61,126 nt of DNA from a virus, in IMG/VR virus record IMGVR_UViG_3300017593_000582, positions 1 to 61,126 of that record, one strand, 5' to 3'. Below, piece after piece: positions 8,651 to 16,901 of the stretch. The first letter of the stretch is position 1; each line of letters starts with the position of its first letter. Under the pieces are notes generated by a model. That model was not told where the DNA came from, did not search any database, and saw nothing but the letters and a program-made list of their open reading frames with translations. The position numbers were made by a program, and so were the translations under genes.

Positions 8651-9865
8651 CTAGTTTAATGTGCCATTTTTAAAAACTTGGTTAAGAGAACCATCACCCC
8701 AAAAAGGCGAGGACATAGTTACAATTAGCTGATTATAACCATTGATTTTACGAGCCAATGCCGCTGCTCTTCTGCCTAAACTAATATTTACAATCTCCTC
8801 TGTTAAATTCACCAACCTAGCGTGCTGTGTGCCTGCCACAAATCCCTTTCTGCTTAACCATACAGGCAACATTGTCTTATGTCTCCATGTGGGAATTTCC
8901 CTTCCACTTTCTTCTACTTCTGCATATACAAGTGAATTTTCAACTGCACCAATTCCTATTCTTCTTATTTCTATTTTATTAGGGTCTGTTCCCCAAAGAA
9001 CCCATGTTGAATATTTAGAATTTATGTATATTCCCTCTTTAACAGGAGCTATCATATTAATTTCCTCTGGTAAATCAAAACGATTAGCTTCTTTAAACCA
9101 TTCAGGGGATAAAGGTTCTGAAAAATAAAGACTTTTATGATAGCTTCCCCAAATTCTTCCAAAAGCCTCTGTTAAATGCTTCATTGGTTTTGGAGGTATA
9201 ACATAAAGGCTAGGAAGTATTTGATTGTAATACTTATCGGTTATTTTATTATTTTGAACTTCTGCTAAATAAAAAATATCTCCATTGGCATCCGTTATCC
9301 AGCAAAGAAAAGAATTATCGTAATTTAATAACTCAATACCAGCGGTATTTGTAAACTCTATTTGAGCTATTTCTCCATTTCCACTAATAATGCCTTTTTC
9401 ATTTATTTTTGTGTAACATACCGAATATTTACCAGGAAACAAATTCCCATCTGTTATTCTTAATTGTGGACATGGAGGCAAATTAACTCCCCATTGTCTT
9501 ATTTCTCCATTATCGTAAACACCAGACCAGTAACCATTGGACATATAAATTACATTATTGTAATCAACATAATACATAGGAGCATTTTCATTACAAGAAC
9601 ATAGCTCAATAGCTTTATCGTTTACTATTTTGTAAAGTTTTGCTTTGGCTACACAAAGCATTACCTCGTTGTTACTAAATAAGGAATGCGCCCCAGATAA
9701 AGAACATACTTTTGTGTATCCTCTTTTTTTAATGCATGCCCCTTCAACAACATCTACATTTAAAGCAATAAAAGGAGAGGCAATGCCATTAGCATCTGTA
9801 AAAGCACTGCCTGCCCTGTTTAAGTTATTCATTCCATTAAAGCCAAATATTTTTATAGGTTTCAT
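8651..9865 (-). CDS. Propeller-like tail/stabilisation protein, 404 aa
   Basis: Begins KIFGFNGMNN and continues with successive short beta blades (YKIVNDKAIELCS, MYYVDYNNVIYMSNG, GVYDNGEIRQWG, RIWGSYHKSLYFSEP, GIYINSKYSTWVLWG). This pattern fits beta-propeller tail proteins that follow the head-tail adaptor in many podophages. Its ATG lies directly after the adaptor stop. Family not named with certainty. Confidence 0.6.
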   Translation of the reverse strand: MKPIKIFGFNGMNNLNRAGSAFTDANGIASPFIALNVDVVEGACIKKRGYTKVCSLSGAHSLFSNNEVMLCVAKAKLYKIVNDKAIELCSCNENAPMYYVDYNNVIYMSNGYWSGVYDNGEIRQWGVNLPPCPQLRITDGNLFPGKYSVCYTKINEKGIISGNGEIAQIEFTNTAGIELLNYDNSFLCWITDANGDIFYLAEVQNNKITDKYYNQILPSLYVIPPKPMKHLTEAFGRIWGSYHKSLYFSEPLSPEWFKEANRFDLPEEINMIAPVKEGIYINSKYSTWVLWGTDPNKIEIRRIGIGAVENSLVYAEVEESGREIPTWRHKTMLPVWLSRKGFVAGTQHARLVNLTEEIVNISLGRRAAALARKINGYNQLIVTMSSPFWGDGSLNQVFKNGTLN

Positions 9866-10771
9866 TTAAATCAAATACATCTTCCAATTTATTTCTTCTT
9901 CAATTTCTTCTGGTTCTTTTCCTTCTGGTCCAATAAAATCTTCTAAATCAGCCATAGCTTCTCTTAATAAGTTATGATGAAACAATGTATTTACTTTTTC
10001 TCCTTCCAATCCTTGTTCAATCTCACTAAAAATTTCACGGCAAGCATAATTAACCAGAAGAGGTCTTACTAGATGCTCAGGCAAACAATCGGGCTTACTA
10101 TTACCATCTGTAAGAAGAGTTGGCATCTTATAATAATGTATGCGTAGAGTTTCAGGAGAAGAGGGTATCCTTTGATAATATAAATTAGAACCTCTTACAG
10201 CTACTCCTACAACAACACCTGAACGATTAACCAGAGAAAAACGCCGAAGTAATAAAGCAACGCTTTCATAAATCTCAACCTTCCTATTATTTGTTACGCT
10301 GTAACAACGAAAAAGATTTTTATGATAATCAGAGGGCAAAGGCACATAACTAACATTTGGGCCAGTAATAGTAACTTCACTTCCAGCACTTTCATCAACA
10401 AGAGTGCCTTCTACTACCATTGAACTTCCATCACTTTCAATACTTGTTATAGTAGTGGTTTGATTATTTTCAGCTTCAGATGCTCCAGTAATAGTAATGG
10501 TATATCCTTGACGAAAACCAGCCTTTACCAATCCCTTACCGCTGTCCGCAATAGTTTTTGTGCTAGCGGTAAATGAAATGGTTGTTGCTGTTATCTTAGG
10601 CGTGCCAACTGGTATTTCAGTGGATGTTTCAAGCTCAGGAAGTAAAAATTTACCTGCAATTTCTTTTAAGCCTTTATTCAGAATAGACAAAACATTAGAC
10701 AATGTATAAGAAGTATCATGAACTTTACTTACTATTTCATCATATAAATCCTGTGCGGTTTCTATTGCCAT
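9866..10771 (-). CDS. Head-tail adaptor / tail accessory protein, 301 aa
   Basis: The helical N-terminus and the C-terminal region (PSDYHKNLFRCYSV, RIHYYKMPTLLTDGNSKPDCLPEHL, then long helices) match the layout of phage connector or tail-tubular-A-like proteins. Residues about 60-135 are an inserted Thr/Ser/Gly-rich beta domain (ISFTASTKTIADSGKG onward) of a kind recurrent in phage proteins. Located between decoration/capsid genes and the propeller-like gene, as expected for a connector component. Confidence 0.65.
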   Translation of the reverse strand: MAIETAQDLYDEIVSKVHDTSYTLSNVLSILNKGLKEIAGKFLLPELETSTEIPVGTPKITATTISFTASTKTIADSGKGLVKAGFRQGYTITITGASEAENNQTTTITSIESDGSSMVVEGTLVDESAGSEVTITGPNVSYVPLPSDYHKNLFRCYSVTNNRKVEIYESVALLLRRFSLVNRSGVVVGVAVRGSNLYYQRIPSSPETLRIHYYKMPTLLTDGNSKPDCLPEHLVRPLLVNYACREIFSEIEQGLEGEKVNTLFHHNLLREAMADLEDFIGPEGKEPEEIEEEINWKMYLI

Positions 10772-10793
10772 TTATTATCCTCGGCAATTTCAT

Positions 10794-11090
10794 TTAAATA
10801 CCTATTACCATTACTTTAACGCCTGTAAGACTACTTAAGTCTGTGCCATTGCTTACCTCATTGCCATCGCTAATATTTCGGACTACAATCTTATTGTTTG
10901 TATAATCAAAATCAAAAGTATAGCCACCCTTATTAGTTACATTGACAAAATCAAAACGCCTTAATCCTAAAGTTGCAGGCTTTAACTCTTCTCCACCAGT
11001 TGGATAAGCATCATCAAAATCAACCTCAAAAAACATTACTCTTTTATTCCCAAAAACTGTATATTCTTTGTTTTTTACAGTAAGTGCCAT
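10794..11090 (-). CDS. Small virion protein of unknown function, 98 aa
   Basis: A short beta-rich protein (VNVTNKGGYTFDFDYTNNKIVVRNI) with no recognised domain. Layout resembles small head proteins lying after the capsid cluster. A Shine-Dalgarno site (AAGGAG) precedes the ATG. It is separated from the decoration gene by a strong hairpin. Confidence 0.65.
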   Translation of the reverse strand: MALTVKNKEYTVFGNKRVMFFEVDFDDAYPTGGEELKPATLGLRRFDFVNVTNKGGYTFDFDYTNNKIVVRNISDGNEVSNGTDLSSLTGVKVMVIGI

Positions 11091-11116
11091 TTTTCACTCC
11101 TTGTTAATTTAGTTTA

Positions 11117-11136
11117 GGGGTCTCCAAAGAGACCCC
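11117..11136 (-). terminator. Intergenic hairpin after the decoration gene
   Basis: A perfect 8-bp stem, GGGGTCTC / GAGACCCC, with a CAAA loop lies just past the stop of the gene at 11143. No uridine run follows on the minus strand, so it may be a weak terminator or an RNA-stabilising hairpin that lets capsid transcripts exceed downstream ones. Confidence 0.45.
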
Positions 11137-11142
11137 GCTATT

Positions 11143-11868
11143 TTAATCAATTAACAAAAATACAGGTTTATATTCAGTATTAACACCAACAGTTCCCCAC
11201 GCAATTGCCACATAAGGCTGGTCAACATCCAAACTAGAATTAATAGCAGTTAAAGCACCTTTGGTTGCAGCCAAAGTAAGCATAGAACCTACGGCAGGAG
11301 TTCCACTAACCAATGCTATCGCCGGCCCACCAGTCTGTGCCCAATAATAATAATTAGCAGGCACAGCTACAGGTGGAATACCAATGGGTAAATTTTCCTC
11401 AGTAGTGCTTTCCACAACACCCATCCAAGGACTATGGACTAAGGTATATTCTGAACTTGTGGTAAGAGCTACTTTAATTCCTTCAGACAATGTAACAGTA
11501 ATAGAAGTCCCATTGCTTACCGCAGTGCTACTTTCAATGGGATAAGCATGTCCTTCTCCAGTAGCATCGTTGATATGTAAATATCCACCTGCAAAATAAT
11601 CTTCGGCATAAGTTAATGCCCCGCCAAGGGTCAAGGTAAGCTGTTTAGCTCCTACCGATGTAGCAGGACAAGATTGGTTTACAGCATTGCTGTTAATAGC
11701 AGCTGCAACCCCCATCTTTCCTTGCCCTAAAGCACTTGAACCAGCTCTAGCATACCTAAACTTTCTTCCATCACGCAAAATCCGCAGTGCTCCTATCTGT
11801 TCTTTCTTGGTTTTAGAAACCTCATAAATTCCTTGGCTAAATCCTGTTCTTTTCATTGGTTTGCTCAT
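11143..11868 (-). CDS. Capsid decoration-like protein, 241 aa
   Basis: Lies directly downstream of the major capsid gene. The N-terminal arm is basic (MSKPMKRTGFSQGIYEV), followed by Gly/Ala/Thr-rich beta segments (KQLTLTLGGALTYAEDYFAGGYLHIND). This layout is common for head decoration proteins. The start at 11868 is preferred over an upstream in-frame start because an AGGAGG site sits just before it. Identification is by position and composition, not by a diagnostic motif. Confidence 0.6.
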   Translation of the reverse strand: MSKPMKRTGFSQGIYEVSKTKKEQIGALRILRDGRKFRYARAGSSALGQGKMGVAAAINSNAVNQSCPATSVGAKQLTLTLGGALTYAEDYFAGGYLHINDATGEGHAYPIESSTAVSNGTSITVTLSEGIKVALTTSSEYTLVHSPWMGVVESTTEENLPIGIPPVAVPANYYYWAQTGGPAIALVSGTPAVGSMLTLAATKGALTAINSSLDVDQPYVAIAWGTVGVNTEYKPVFLLID

Positions 11869-11899
11869 TTTCTTTTCCTCCTTTTCGGAAGCCAGCAAA

Positions 11900-11941
11900 G
11901 CTTGACCCACCACGCTTCCTGTGGACTTATTTGGGTCAAGC
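11900..11941 (-). other. Structured intergenic hairpin between capsid and decoration genes
   Basis: GCTTGACCC (11900-11908) pairs perfectly with GGGTCAAGC (11933-11941), and an inner CCAC/GTGG pair can extend the fold. There is no U-run after it on the minus strand. It may stabilise the capsid message or tune readthrough into the decoration gene. Confidence 0.55.
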
Positions 11942-11952
11942 CCAAAATAAAA

Positions 11953-12927
11953 TTACGATAAATTGCTGTATCCTATATGTGCCTTCCTGTTATTCACTAT
12001 CAAATTCCCATCAAAATAAATCTTCATGGTGCGGTCTTCAGGACTATCAGGAATAACTTTCCATTTGCTTCTCATGAAATAACCGTCTCTATGAACCGCA
12101 AACCCGATATGGTTTGAGTTAAGTGCAAAGGCATGTTTAGCTGGACAAAAATCATCAGGAAAAACATCCTTTCCTTCAAAATAAAGTCCAGTAAAGCCAG
12201 CCTTTGCAGTTTCTTTACCATCGGTAAACCTCTGTTGAACCTGAAGTATATCAGCAATAATATTCCAAAGGTCTTCTGGCATAACAATTAAATCAGGCTT
12301 CCCACCAGCTCCATCACGGAGTTTGGCAGCGGTAGCCATATCCCTAAGAACGCCAAGAGTAAGATTTGTAGCTGTGGAAACCATTTTACCTTCCCAAGGC
12401 TTTGTGCCATCAGCAGCTACCAAATCATTCTCAGCAATCTCGCCATAAGGCAAATCAGCATCCTCATTGCAACATGCCCTAAGTCCAGTAAGCCGTGCAC
12501 TATCTCCACTAGGCAAATCATAAATACTTTCTGCCAATAATTTTGTAAGGGATTTTTGAGCACCAGCTACTCTCTGAACCACTAATTCAACCTCTGCATA
12601 TCTACCAGCGTTTTCCAATTCATCAACACGATAAATAGTCGCATTTCCGTAGGCATGTTTCCATCTGAAATATGCAGCGGTCACACTTTCTTTGTCATCA
12701 CTAGAGATAGTGTCGCCCCGTTTATAAAAACTTGCTTCCTGTCCAGAATATTCCAGTGGAACTCTTATTTTTTGTCCGCCTTCAGGTCTTTTCCAAATTC
12801 CCTTTTGCTGTTTTAATAAATAATTAAGAAGGAAAGACGAATAAAAATAAATATCTACCGCCTTCCCATCATCAGCCATAAAATAATCGTTTGTTATTGC
12901 TTCTAGTTCTTCAAATGGTAATGCCAT
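11953..12927 (-). CDS. Major capsid protein, 324 aa
   Basis: Follows the scaffold gene and has the features of HK97-fold capsid proteins: an N-terminal helical segment, an E-loop-like region (KIRVPLEYSGQEASFYKRGDTIS), a spine helix around residues 110-145 (ENAGRYAEVELVVQRVAGAQ), and PDLIVMPEDLW in the A domain. The start at 12927 is chosen over the ATG 6 bp upstream because its spacing from AAGGAGG is about 9 nt rather than 3. Confidence 0.85.
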   Translation of the reverse strand: MALPFEELEAITNDYFMADDGKAVDIYFYSSFLLNYLLKQQKGIWKRPEGGQKIRVPLEYSGQEASFYKRGDTISSDDKESVTAAYFRWKHAYGNATIYRVDELENAGRYAEVELVVQRVAGAQKSLTKLLAESIYDLPSGDSARLTGLRACCNEDADLPYGEIAENDLVAADGTKPWEGKMVSTATNLTLGVLRDMATAAKLRDGAGGKPDLIVMPEDLWNIIADILQVQQRFTDGKETAKAGFTGLYFEGKDVFPDDFCPAKHAFALNSNHIGFAVHRDGYFMRSKWKVIPDSPEDRTMKIYFDGNLIVNNRKAHIGYSNLS

Positions 12928-12953
12928 CGCCATTAACCTCCTTTATATGTTTT

Positions 12954-13892
12954 TTACCCTCCTCTTAGTCTTTCACGCTGTTTTGAGCGTTCAACTAAGA
13001 CGGAAAGTAAACCACCAAATTTTTTTGTATCTTTTAAATCTGGTGTAGCAGTTTCATTTAAAATTCCTGTGCTAGCAGGCCCCGCAGGAAGAACCTTGGC
13101 ATGCTTTTTAGCCTTGAATTGTTTAATCATCTTCTCTTCAGTCTCTTTAACAGCCTTTGCAACGGCTTCTTCAATCCGCTTTTGTATCTCAGCCTCTCGT
13201 TTTTCCTGAGTGAGCATCATATGAGCAGAAATAGGAGTATGGCCTGGGTGCTTTTCCATATATCGCTGTATCTCGCCAGCATCCCACATCTCATCAAAAT
13301 CAGGATGGGCTTTTGCATACTCCTCATATGTTCTTTCAATTTCCTCATCCATCCTATGTTTTTTCAAAATTTCATTTATATCGGGAATTTCCTGTTGCAG
13401 TTCATACCTAATCTGACGAGCTAAATTGGCCGCATACCCTTTAGGGTCTGACTGTTGCCATTCAAGAAGCTCTTCATCAGTTTTAGTAGTAATATCCACA
13501 AAATTAAGCTCTTTCTCTTTCTCTGGTTCTTTACCCTTTATTAACGCTTCTAATTGAGCTTCTGCCTTTAATGCTCGCTCTTCTGCTGCCTTTACACGCT
13601 TGATAAGCTCTTGAAACCTGGGATGCTTATCAAAACGTAATGGCTCTTCCTCTTTTTCTTTCTCTTCTGTTTCCTTAGTTTCCTCTTTGGCCTTCTCTTC
13701 TTTCTCTTCTGTTTCTTTTTCTTTTGTTTCTTCTTTTTCTGGTGTTTCGGTGTTTAGCGTCTCCTCAGACGGCTGAGCACTAATTACTTTTTCTACTGTG
13801 CTCAGTAAATCACCAGAAGAACTTACCGAGAGGGACGAACTCTCAGTATTATTAACTTCTTTAGCGTCCTTTTTTTCTTCTGTTTCACCCAT
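12954..13892 (-). CDS. Capsid scaffolding protein, 312 aa
   Basis: Extremely Glu/Lys-rich, low-complexity N-terminal half (residues about 40-130), then predicted helices and a basic C-terminus (FKAKKHAKVL, SKQRERLRGG) such as scaffolds use to contact capsid protein. Position immediately before the major capsid gene supports the call. It is the first gene after a strong promoter and an attenuator-like leader. Confidence 0.8.
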   Translation of the reverse strand: MGETEEKKDAKEVNNTESSSLSVSSSGDLLSTVEKVISAQPSEETLNTETPEKEETKEKETEEKEEKAKEETKETEEKEKEEEPLRFDKHPRFQELIKRVKAAEERALKAEAQLEALIKGKEPEKEKELNFVDITTKTDEELLEWQQSDPKGYAANLARQIRYELQQEIPDINEILKKHRMDEEIERTYEEYAKAHPDFDEMWDAGEIQRYMEKHPGHTPISAHMMLTQEKREAEIQKRIEEAVAKAVKETEEKMIKQFKAKKHAKVLPAGPASTGILNETATPDLKDTKKFGGLLSVLVERSKQRERLRGG

Positions 13893-14064
13893 CCTCTTGT
13901 CCTCCTTTCAAAATAAAAAACCCGCTACTCAATGAAATCTTGAGTAACGGGTCTAGTTACTACCTTAAAGGGTTAGACTACCGTCTTTTTAATTTTTCCT
14001 TATTTTTATCTCTCTCCTATTTGTCATAAAAGTCCTCAAAATATTACCCTGGTTTAAATGTATC
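13893..14064 (-). promoter_or_regulatory. Attenuator-like leader of the scaffold/capsid operon
   Basis: About 170 nt between the predicted start point and the scaffold ATG. It contains a complete intrinsic terminator (13911-13951) whose 5' arm can instead pair upstream: AGTAAC (plus-strand 13956-13961) with GTTACT (13943-13948), a 6-bp antiterminator with a 7-nt loop. A further GTCTA/TAGAC pairing (13951-13955 with 13974-13978) encloses the upstream part. The mutually exclusive pairings are the hallmark of conditional termination. What signal controls it is unknown. Confidence 0.6.
13911..13951 (-). terminator. Rho-independent terminator directly upstream of the scaffold gene
   Basis: On the minus-strand RNA a 12-bp stem (CCCGUUACUCAA with UUGAGUAGCGGG, one G-U pair) with a 7-nt loop is followed by UUUUUUAUUUU. 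On the plus strand the same pairing has a C-A mismatch, so the element is oriented for leftward transcription. The U-run ends a few bases before the scaffold Shine-Dalgarno site. Confidence 0.85.
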
Positions 14065-14070
14065 TCTAAT

Positions 14071-14098
14071 ATTATAGAGCCTGTGTAAGTTTTGTCAA
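14071..14098 (-). promoter_or_regulatory. Consensus sigma-70-type promoter for the capsid operon
   Basis: Reading the minus strand: TTGACA (14093-14098), 16-bp spacer, TATAAT (14071-14076). Both hexamers are exact consensus. It lies in the gap between genes and points to the scaffold/capsid genes. Confidence 0.85.
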
Positions 14099-14158
14099 CC
14101 ACAACTGCTGTAACTTGCTTCTTATCCACAGTTACAATAGCTACTTCTTTCTCTTTAT

Positions 14159-14533
14159 TCACTGTAACTTATTCCCTCCTTTATTTGGATAGGAAATTAT
14201 CTCTTCTTCAACCTGCATTTGTTTCTCAGCCTCTGTTACTGGAATTGCCTCAAGTAAAAATTTAATGTCTTTAATAAGTAATGCTATGCAAAATTCCATA
14301 GGTTGTTGAGGACTATCAAAACATAACGTCCATAAATTTTCTTTTTTATCACTCTCCTCATAAGATTTAATAATTGTTTGTAGTTTTTTATAAAATATCA
14401 ACTTTTCTGTTCTGCCATATAAATAAAATGTGTATCTTCCTGATGCCTTTGTAATAGCGTATTGTTCTTCTCCCATTTCTGTTCTTGCCCGAACACGCCA
14501 ATTTTGGTTTTGTGCTATAAGGCTACTTTGCAT
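14159..14533 (-). CDS. Hypothetical protein, 124 aa
   Basis: No recognised domain. A beta-rich N-terminus (QNWRVRARTEMGEEQYAI, GRYTFYLYGR) precedes a helical C-terminus. It is the last gene before the 13.9-14.1 kb regulatory gap and starts 9 bp after the LamG-like gene. Confidence 0.6.
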   Translation of the reverse strand: MQSSLIAQNQNWRVRARTEMGEEQYAITKASGRYTFYLYGRTEKLIFYKKLQTIIKSYEESDKKENLWTLCFDSPQQPMEFCIALLIKDIKFLLEAIPVTEAEKQMQVEEEIISYPNKGGNKLQ

Positions 14534-14542
14534 TGTATTCTC

Positions 14543-15325
14543 CTACGGGACATAAATCCCTCCTCTTTTAACAAACATGTAAGAGTTAATTCCCCTTCCT
14601 AAAAGGTATAGCGGGTGATGGGTGTAGTTGTGCATAACTTCTGCTGGAGTTAAGGCTGCTTTGTAGATGCGGACGAGTGGTATTGTGCTGTTTAAAAACT
14701 GTAGATAAGATTGGTTATAAAATCTACAGCCGATGGTATTAATATTGGGAGCAATGCTAAAACTGGTTGTATCCGCAACCACTTCATAATCCGCCTCGCC
14801 ATTGACATACAACTTCATTCCATTAGAGCCAGCAGAGCCAACAAAATGAAACCATGTATCTTTTGGCCAAAAAGTTTCATGAGTATAAACTCTATATATT
14901 GAACCATCATCTACTATTAGGAATCCTACTTTCCCCCTATATCCACTATCAAAACTAAAATACAATTGTATTCTATTACTCTTATCTTCATAAAGAGACA
15001 CGACCATTCGAGGTGCATCTCCTTCCACAAAATCTTCCTTTAATTTAACCCACGCTTCGATTGTAATTGCATCAGTAAAATGCAAACTACCATTGTCTGA
15101 AACTTCCACATAATCATCAACCCCGTCAAACTTAGGAGCGGAAGGAAACTGTGGATGCCAAGTTGATAAACCAACACCGCCATAGGCTGTGCCGTGGTTT
15201 TTGTCACTATAACACGGCGCTAGATTGCACCAAGTGCGCCCTCTAAAAGACCACGGCTCATACCAAAGGACTAAATCTTGCAGCCGTGTTGGCCTGAATT
15301 GCGGTAGGAGATGATAATCCATCAT
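14543..15325 (-). CDS. LamG/concanavalin-like lectin-domain protein, 260 aa
   Basis: Residues about 50-240 show the LamG-like pattern: KFDGVDDYVEVSDNGSLHF, ITIEAWVKL, WFHFVGSAGSNGMKLYVNG and PLVRIYKAALTPAEV near the end. Such jelly-roll domains bind carbohydrate or act as adhesive decorations on phage particles. The start overlaps the stop of the 57-aa gene upstream (ATGA). Its place among head genes suggests a surface-displayed head or neck decoration (inference). Confidence 0.8.
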   Translation of the reverse strand: MMDYHLLPQFRPTRLQDLVLWYEPWSFRGRTWCNLAPCYSDKNHGTAYGGVGLSTWHPQFPSAPKFDGVDDYVEVSDNGSLHFTDAITIEAWVKLKEDFVEGDAPRMVVSLYEDKSNRIQLYFSFDSGYRGKVGFLIVDDGSIYRVYTHETFWPKDTWFHFVGSAGSNGMKLYVNGEADYEVVADTTSFSIAPNINTIGCRFYNQSYLQFLNSTIPLVRIYKAALTPAEVMHNYTHHPLYLLGRGINSYMFVKRGGIYVP

Positions 15326-15495
15326 TCTTCTACCCCAACTTTGCTAGCAATTTTCTTCTGCCTACCAATTAAATCTTTAAACTTAGCTAAGAATATCTTA
15401 TTGTGGTCAATTGGGTCAGGGAGTTCTTTAATTGTTTCTTGAACATGAACCCCGCCAAGTTTATTCTTTGTTCGTTTATATTCTTTTACTTTCAT
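15322..15495 (-). CDS. Small basic protein, 57 aa
   Basis: ATG at 15493-15495 overlaps the upstream stop by 4 bp and its own TGA overlaps the next start by 4 bp, so it is translationally coupled on both sides. The protein (MKVKEYKRTKNKLGGVHVQE...) is Lys-rich with a helical C-terminal half. No domain recognised. Confidence 0.65.
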   Translation of the reverse strand: MKVKEYKRTKNKLGGVHVQETIKELPDPIDHNKIFLAKFKDLIGRQKKIASKVGVEE

Positions 15496-16082
15496 ACTTG
15501 TCTCCAGAAAAAGTCTAAATAACTGTTATAACTGCCTCTACTACAACATAGCTTCATTTTGCCATGTTCAGTTGTAGCTCTATAGCCATAACATTCCACT
15601 TTTAAGGCAATCCGATTTGCTGGGTAAATAATGGTATTATAAGGTATTGTTATATAGGCTTGGGCACTGCAAAGCTGATAATCGGTGCTGTTTGTGGAAA
15701 AATTAGGTGTGCCATCTGCACTAGCTATTGAAGTAAATGTGCCTGCTTCATCAATATACCCTAAAGTAAAAGTGGCCTTAGTAAAATAAATGTTTCCATC
15801 AGTCCCGCCAGTTCTTGCTACTCCTACCTGAACTACAGCACGAGCATAATTAGAAAGTTCTCTATTCAAATCAACCAAGGTGTCATGAACAAAAGTTTTA
15901 TCAATTTGAACCGCTGCTTCAGTGCTTGTAATACCTGTTTTTTCCTCATAATCTAAAGCATCATTACCATCTAAGTCTGATGGATTTGGCTCAGCCTTTA
16001 AAAGATAAGCAAAATCGTCTCCCCAAGGATATTTATCAGCTACCTTTTGTAAAACCAATATAGTATGTTCCCAATCTCCCAT
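15492..16082 (-). CDS. Hypothetical beta-rich protein, 196 aa
   Basis: Begins with a short helix (DWEHTILVLQKVADKYPWGDDF), then Thr-rich strands including ELSNYARAVVQVGVARTGGTDGNIYFTKATFTLGY and a C-terminal CYGYRATTEHGKMKLCCSRG region with four cysteines. The jelly-roll-like pattern suggests a virion surface protein; no family can be named. Confidence 0.6.
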   Translation of the reverse strand: MGDWEHTILVLQKVADKYPWGDDFAYLLKAEPNPSDLDGNDALDYEEKTGITSTEAAVQIDKTFVHDTLVDLNRELSNYARAVVQVGVARTGGTDGNIYFTKATFTLGYIDEAGTFTSIASADGTPNFSTNSTDYQLCSAQAYITIPYNTIIYPANRIALKVECYGYRATTEHGKMKLCCSRGSYNSYLDFFWRQV

Positions 16083-16084
16083 AG

Positions 16085-16282
16085 CTATCTCCTTCCATAA
16101 TTTAATAAATTAGTTTTTTTCTTGGGTGCAGCTTTTTCTCCTCTTTTCTGCCTTAACATACCAAAACATTGGCCTAATGCCTGTTTTTGTGTTTTACCTT
16201 CATGCTTTATTAAATAACTTACACATCTACTAATATATTCCTGATTACTTTCTCCTTTTTTTGGATATTTAGGTATTGGCAT
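16085..16282 (-). CDS. Small conserved phage protein ending LLNYGRR, 65 aa
   Basis: Contains EYISRCVSYLIKHEGKTQKQALGQC-type sequence, a pattern seen in small phage proteins near portal genes, then a basic linker and the C-terminus NLLNYGRR. The LLNYG tail is shared with the end of the giant polyvalent protein at 51144-57881. Function unknown. Confidence 0.65.
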   Translation of the reverse strand: MPIPKYPKKGESNQEYISRCVSYLIKHEGKTQKQALGQCFGMLRQKRGEKAAPKKKTNLLNYGRR

Positions 16283-16283
16283 T

Positions 16284-16670
16284 TTATATCTCTATCCTAG
16301 TTCTTTCTCTATATTTTTCAAAAACACGCTCTTTTATTTTATCCAAGTCAATCTTGGGTTTTTGTGGTTTCTCCCCTGGTTCTAAATGTCTTAATCCTTC
16401 TGCCTTCATCCATTTTTTATAGTTAGTTCTAGTAGGATTTCTTAAAAATTCTATTGTCTCTGGTTTGTTTGACTCTTTGTCCACCACCTCTAAAATACTT
16501 CGTATCCAAGGTGCATCTTCATTTGCTAGATTTACAGTAGAAGTAGTGATAATACGCTTTGCCTCACTCCCACATCGTGGACATTTTAAAGTCTTTACAT
16601 CAGGCGTAATTATTTCTTCAAAAATAAAACCACAATTTTTATTCTTGCATTTAAAATCAGAAAGTATCAT
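16284..16670 (-). CDS. Zinc-ribbon protein (FmdB-like N-terminus), 128 aa
   Basis: The first 40 residues form a CxxxxC...CxxC zinc ribbon (CKNKNCGFIFEE then LKCPRCGSEAKRII), close to the FmdB/regulatory zinc-ribbon type. The rest is helical and charged (ERVFEKYRERTRIEI). In the portal-scaffold interval; probably a DNA- or protein-binding accessory. Confidence 0.7.
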   Translation of the reverse strand: MILSDFKCKNKNCGFIFEEIITPDVKTLKCPRCGSEAKRIITTSTVNLANEDAPWIRSILEVVDKESNKPETIEFLRNPTRTNYKKWMKAEGLRHLEPGEKPQKPKIDLDKIKERVFEKYRERTRIEI

Positions 16671-16675
16671 TATCG

Positions 16676-16900
16676 TTATTTCTTTCCTTTCCTTCTTTCT
16701 TTACAATAAGGTAAATCTGGATATTTTCTACATACAGCAGCCCTTACCTTTGCCTGTTCAGCAGGAGAACCGAATTGCGTTACTCTTGCAAGTGCGTTAA
16801 TGGCATGTGCTCTATCATGTATAGGATAAGCTCTTTTCTCGGGAAATACAAAACTGCTCTTTTTTAACCGTTTTCTTTGCCCATAAGTTAATAATGCCAT
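16676..16900 (-). CDS. Small conserved phage protein with YPIHDRAHA motif, 74 aa
   Basis: The core SSFVFPEKRAYPIHDRAHA, then NALARVTQFGSPAE and KVRAAVCRKYP, matches a short motif often found in phage head proteins near portals (DUF6582-like, by memory). The ATG at 16900 is preferred over an upstream GTG because AGAGGTG precedes it at proper spacing; it follows the portal stop directly. It starts MALLTYGQR, echoing the LLxYG motif elsewhere in this genome. Confidence 0.7.
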   Translation of the reverse strand: MALLTYGQRKRLKKSSFVFPEKRAYPIHDRAHAINALARVTQFGSPAEQAKVRAAVCRKYPDLPYCKERRKGKK

Positions 16901-16901
16901 T

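Noticed and set aside
13101-13424. Plus-strand open frame opposite the scaffold gene
   Set aside because: Complement of low-complexity Glu/Lys codons; no start signal and no domain.
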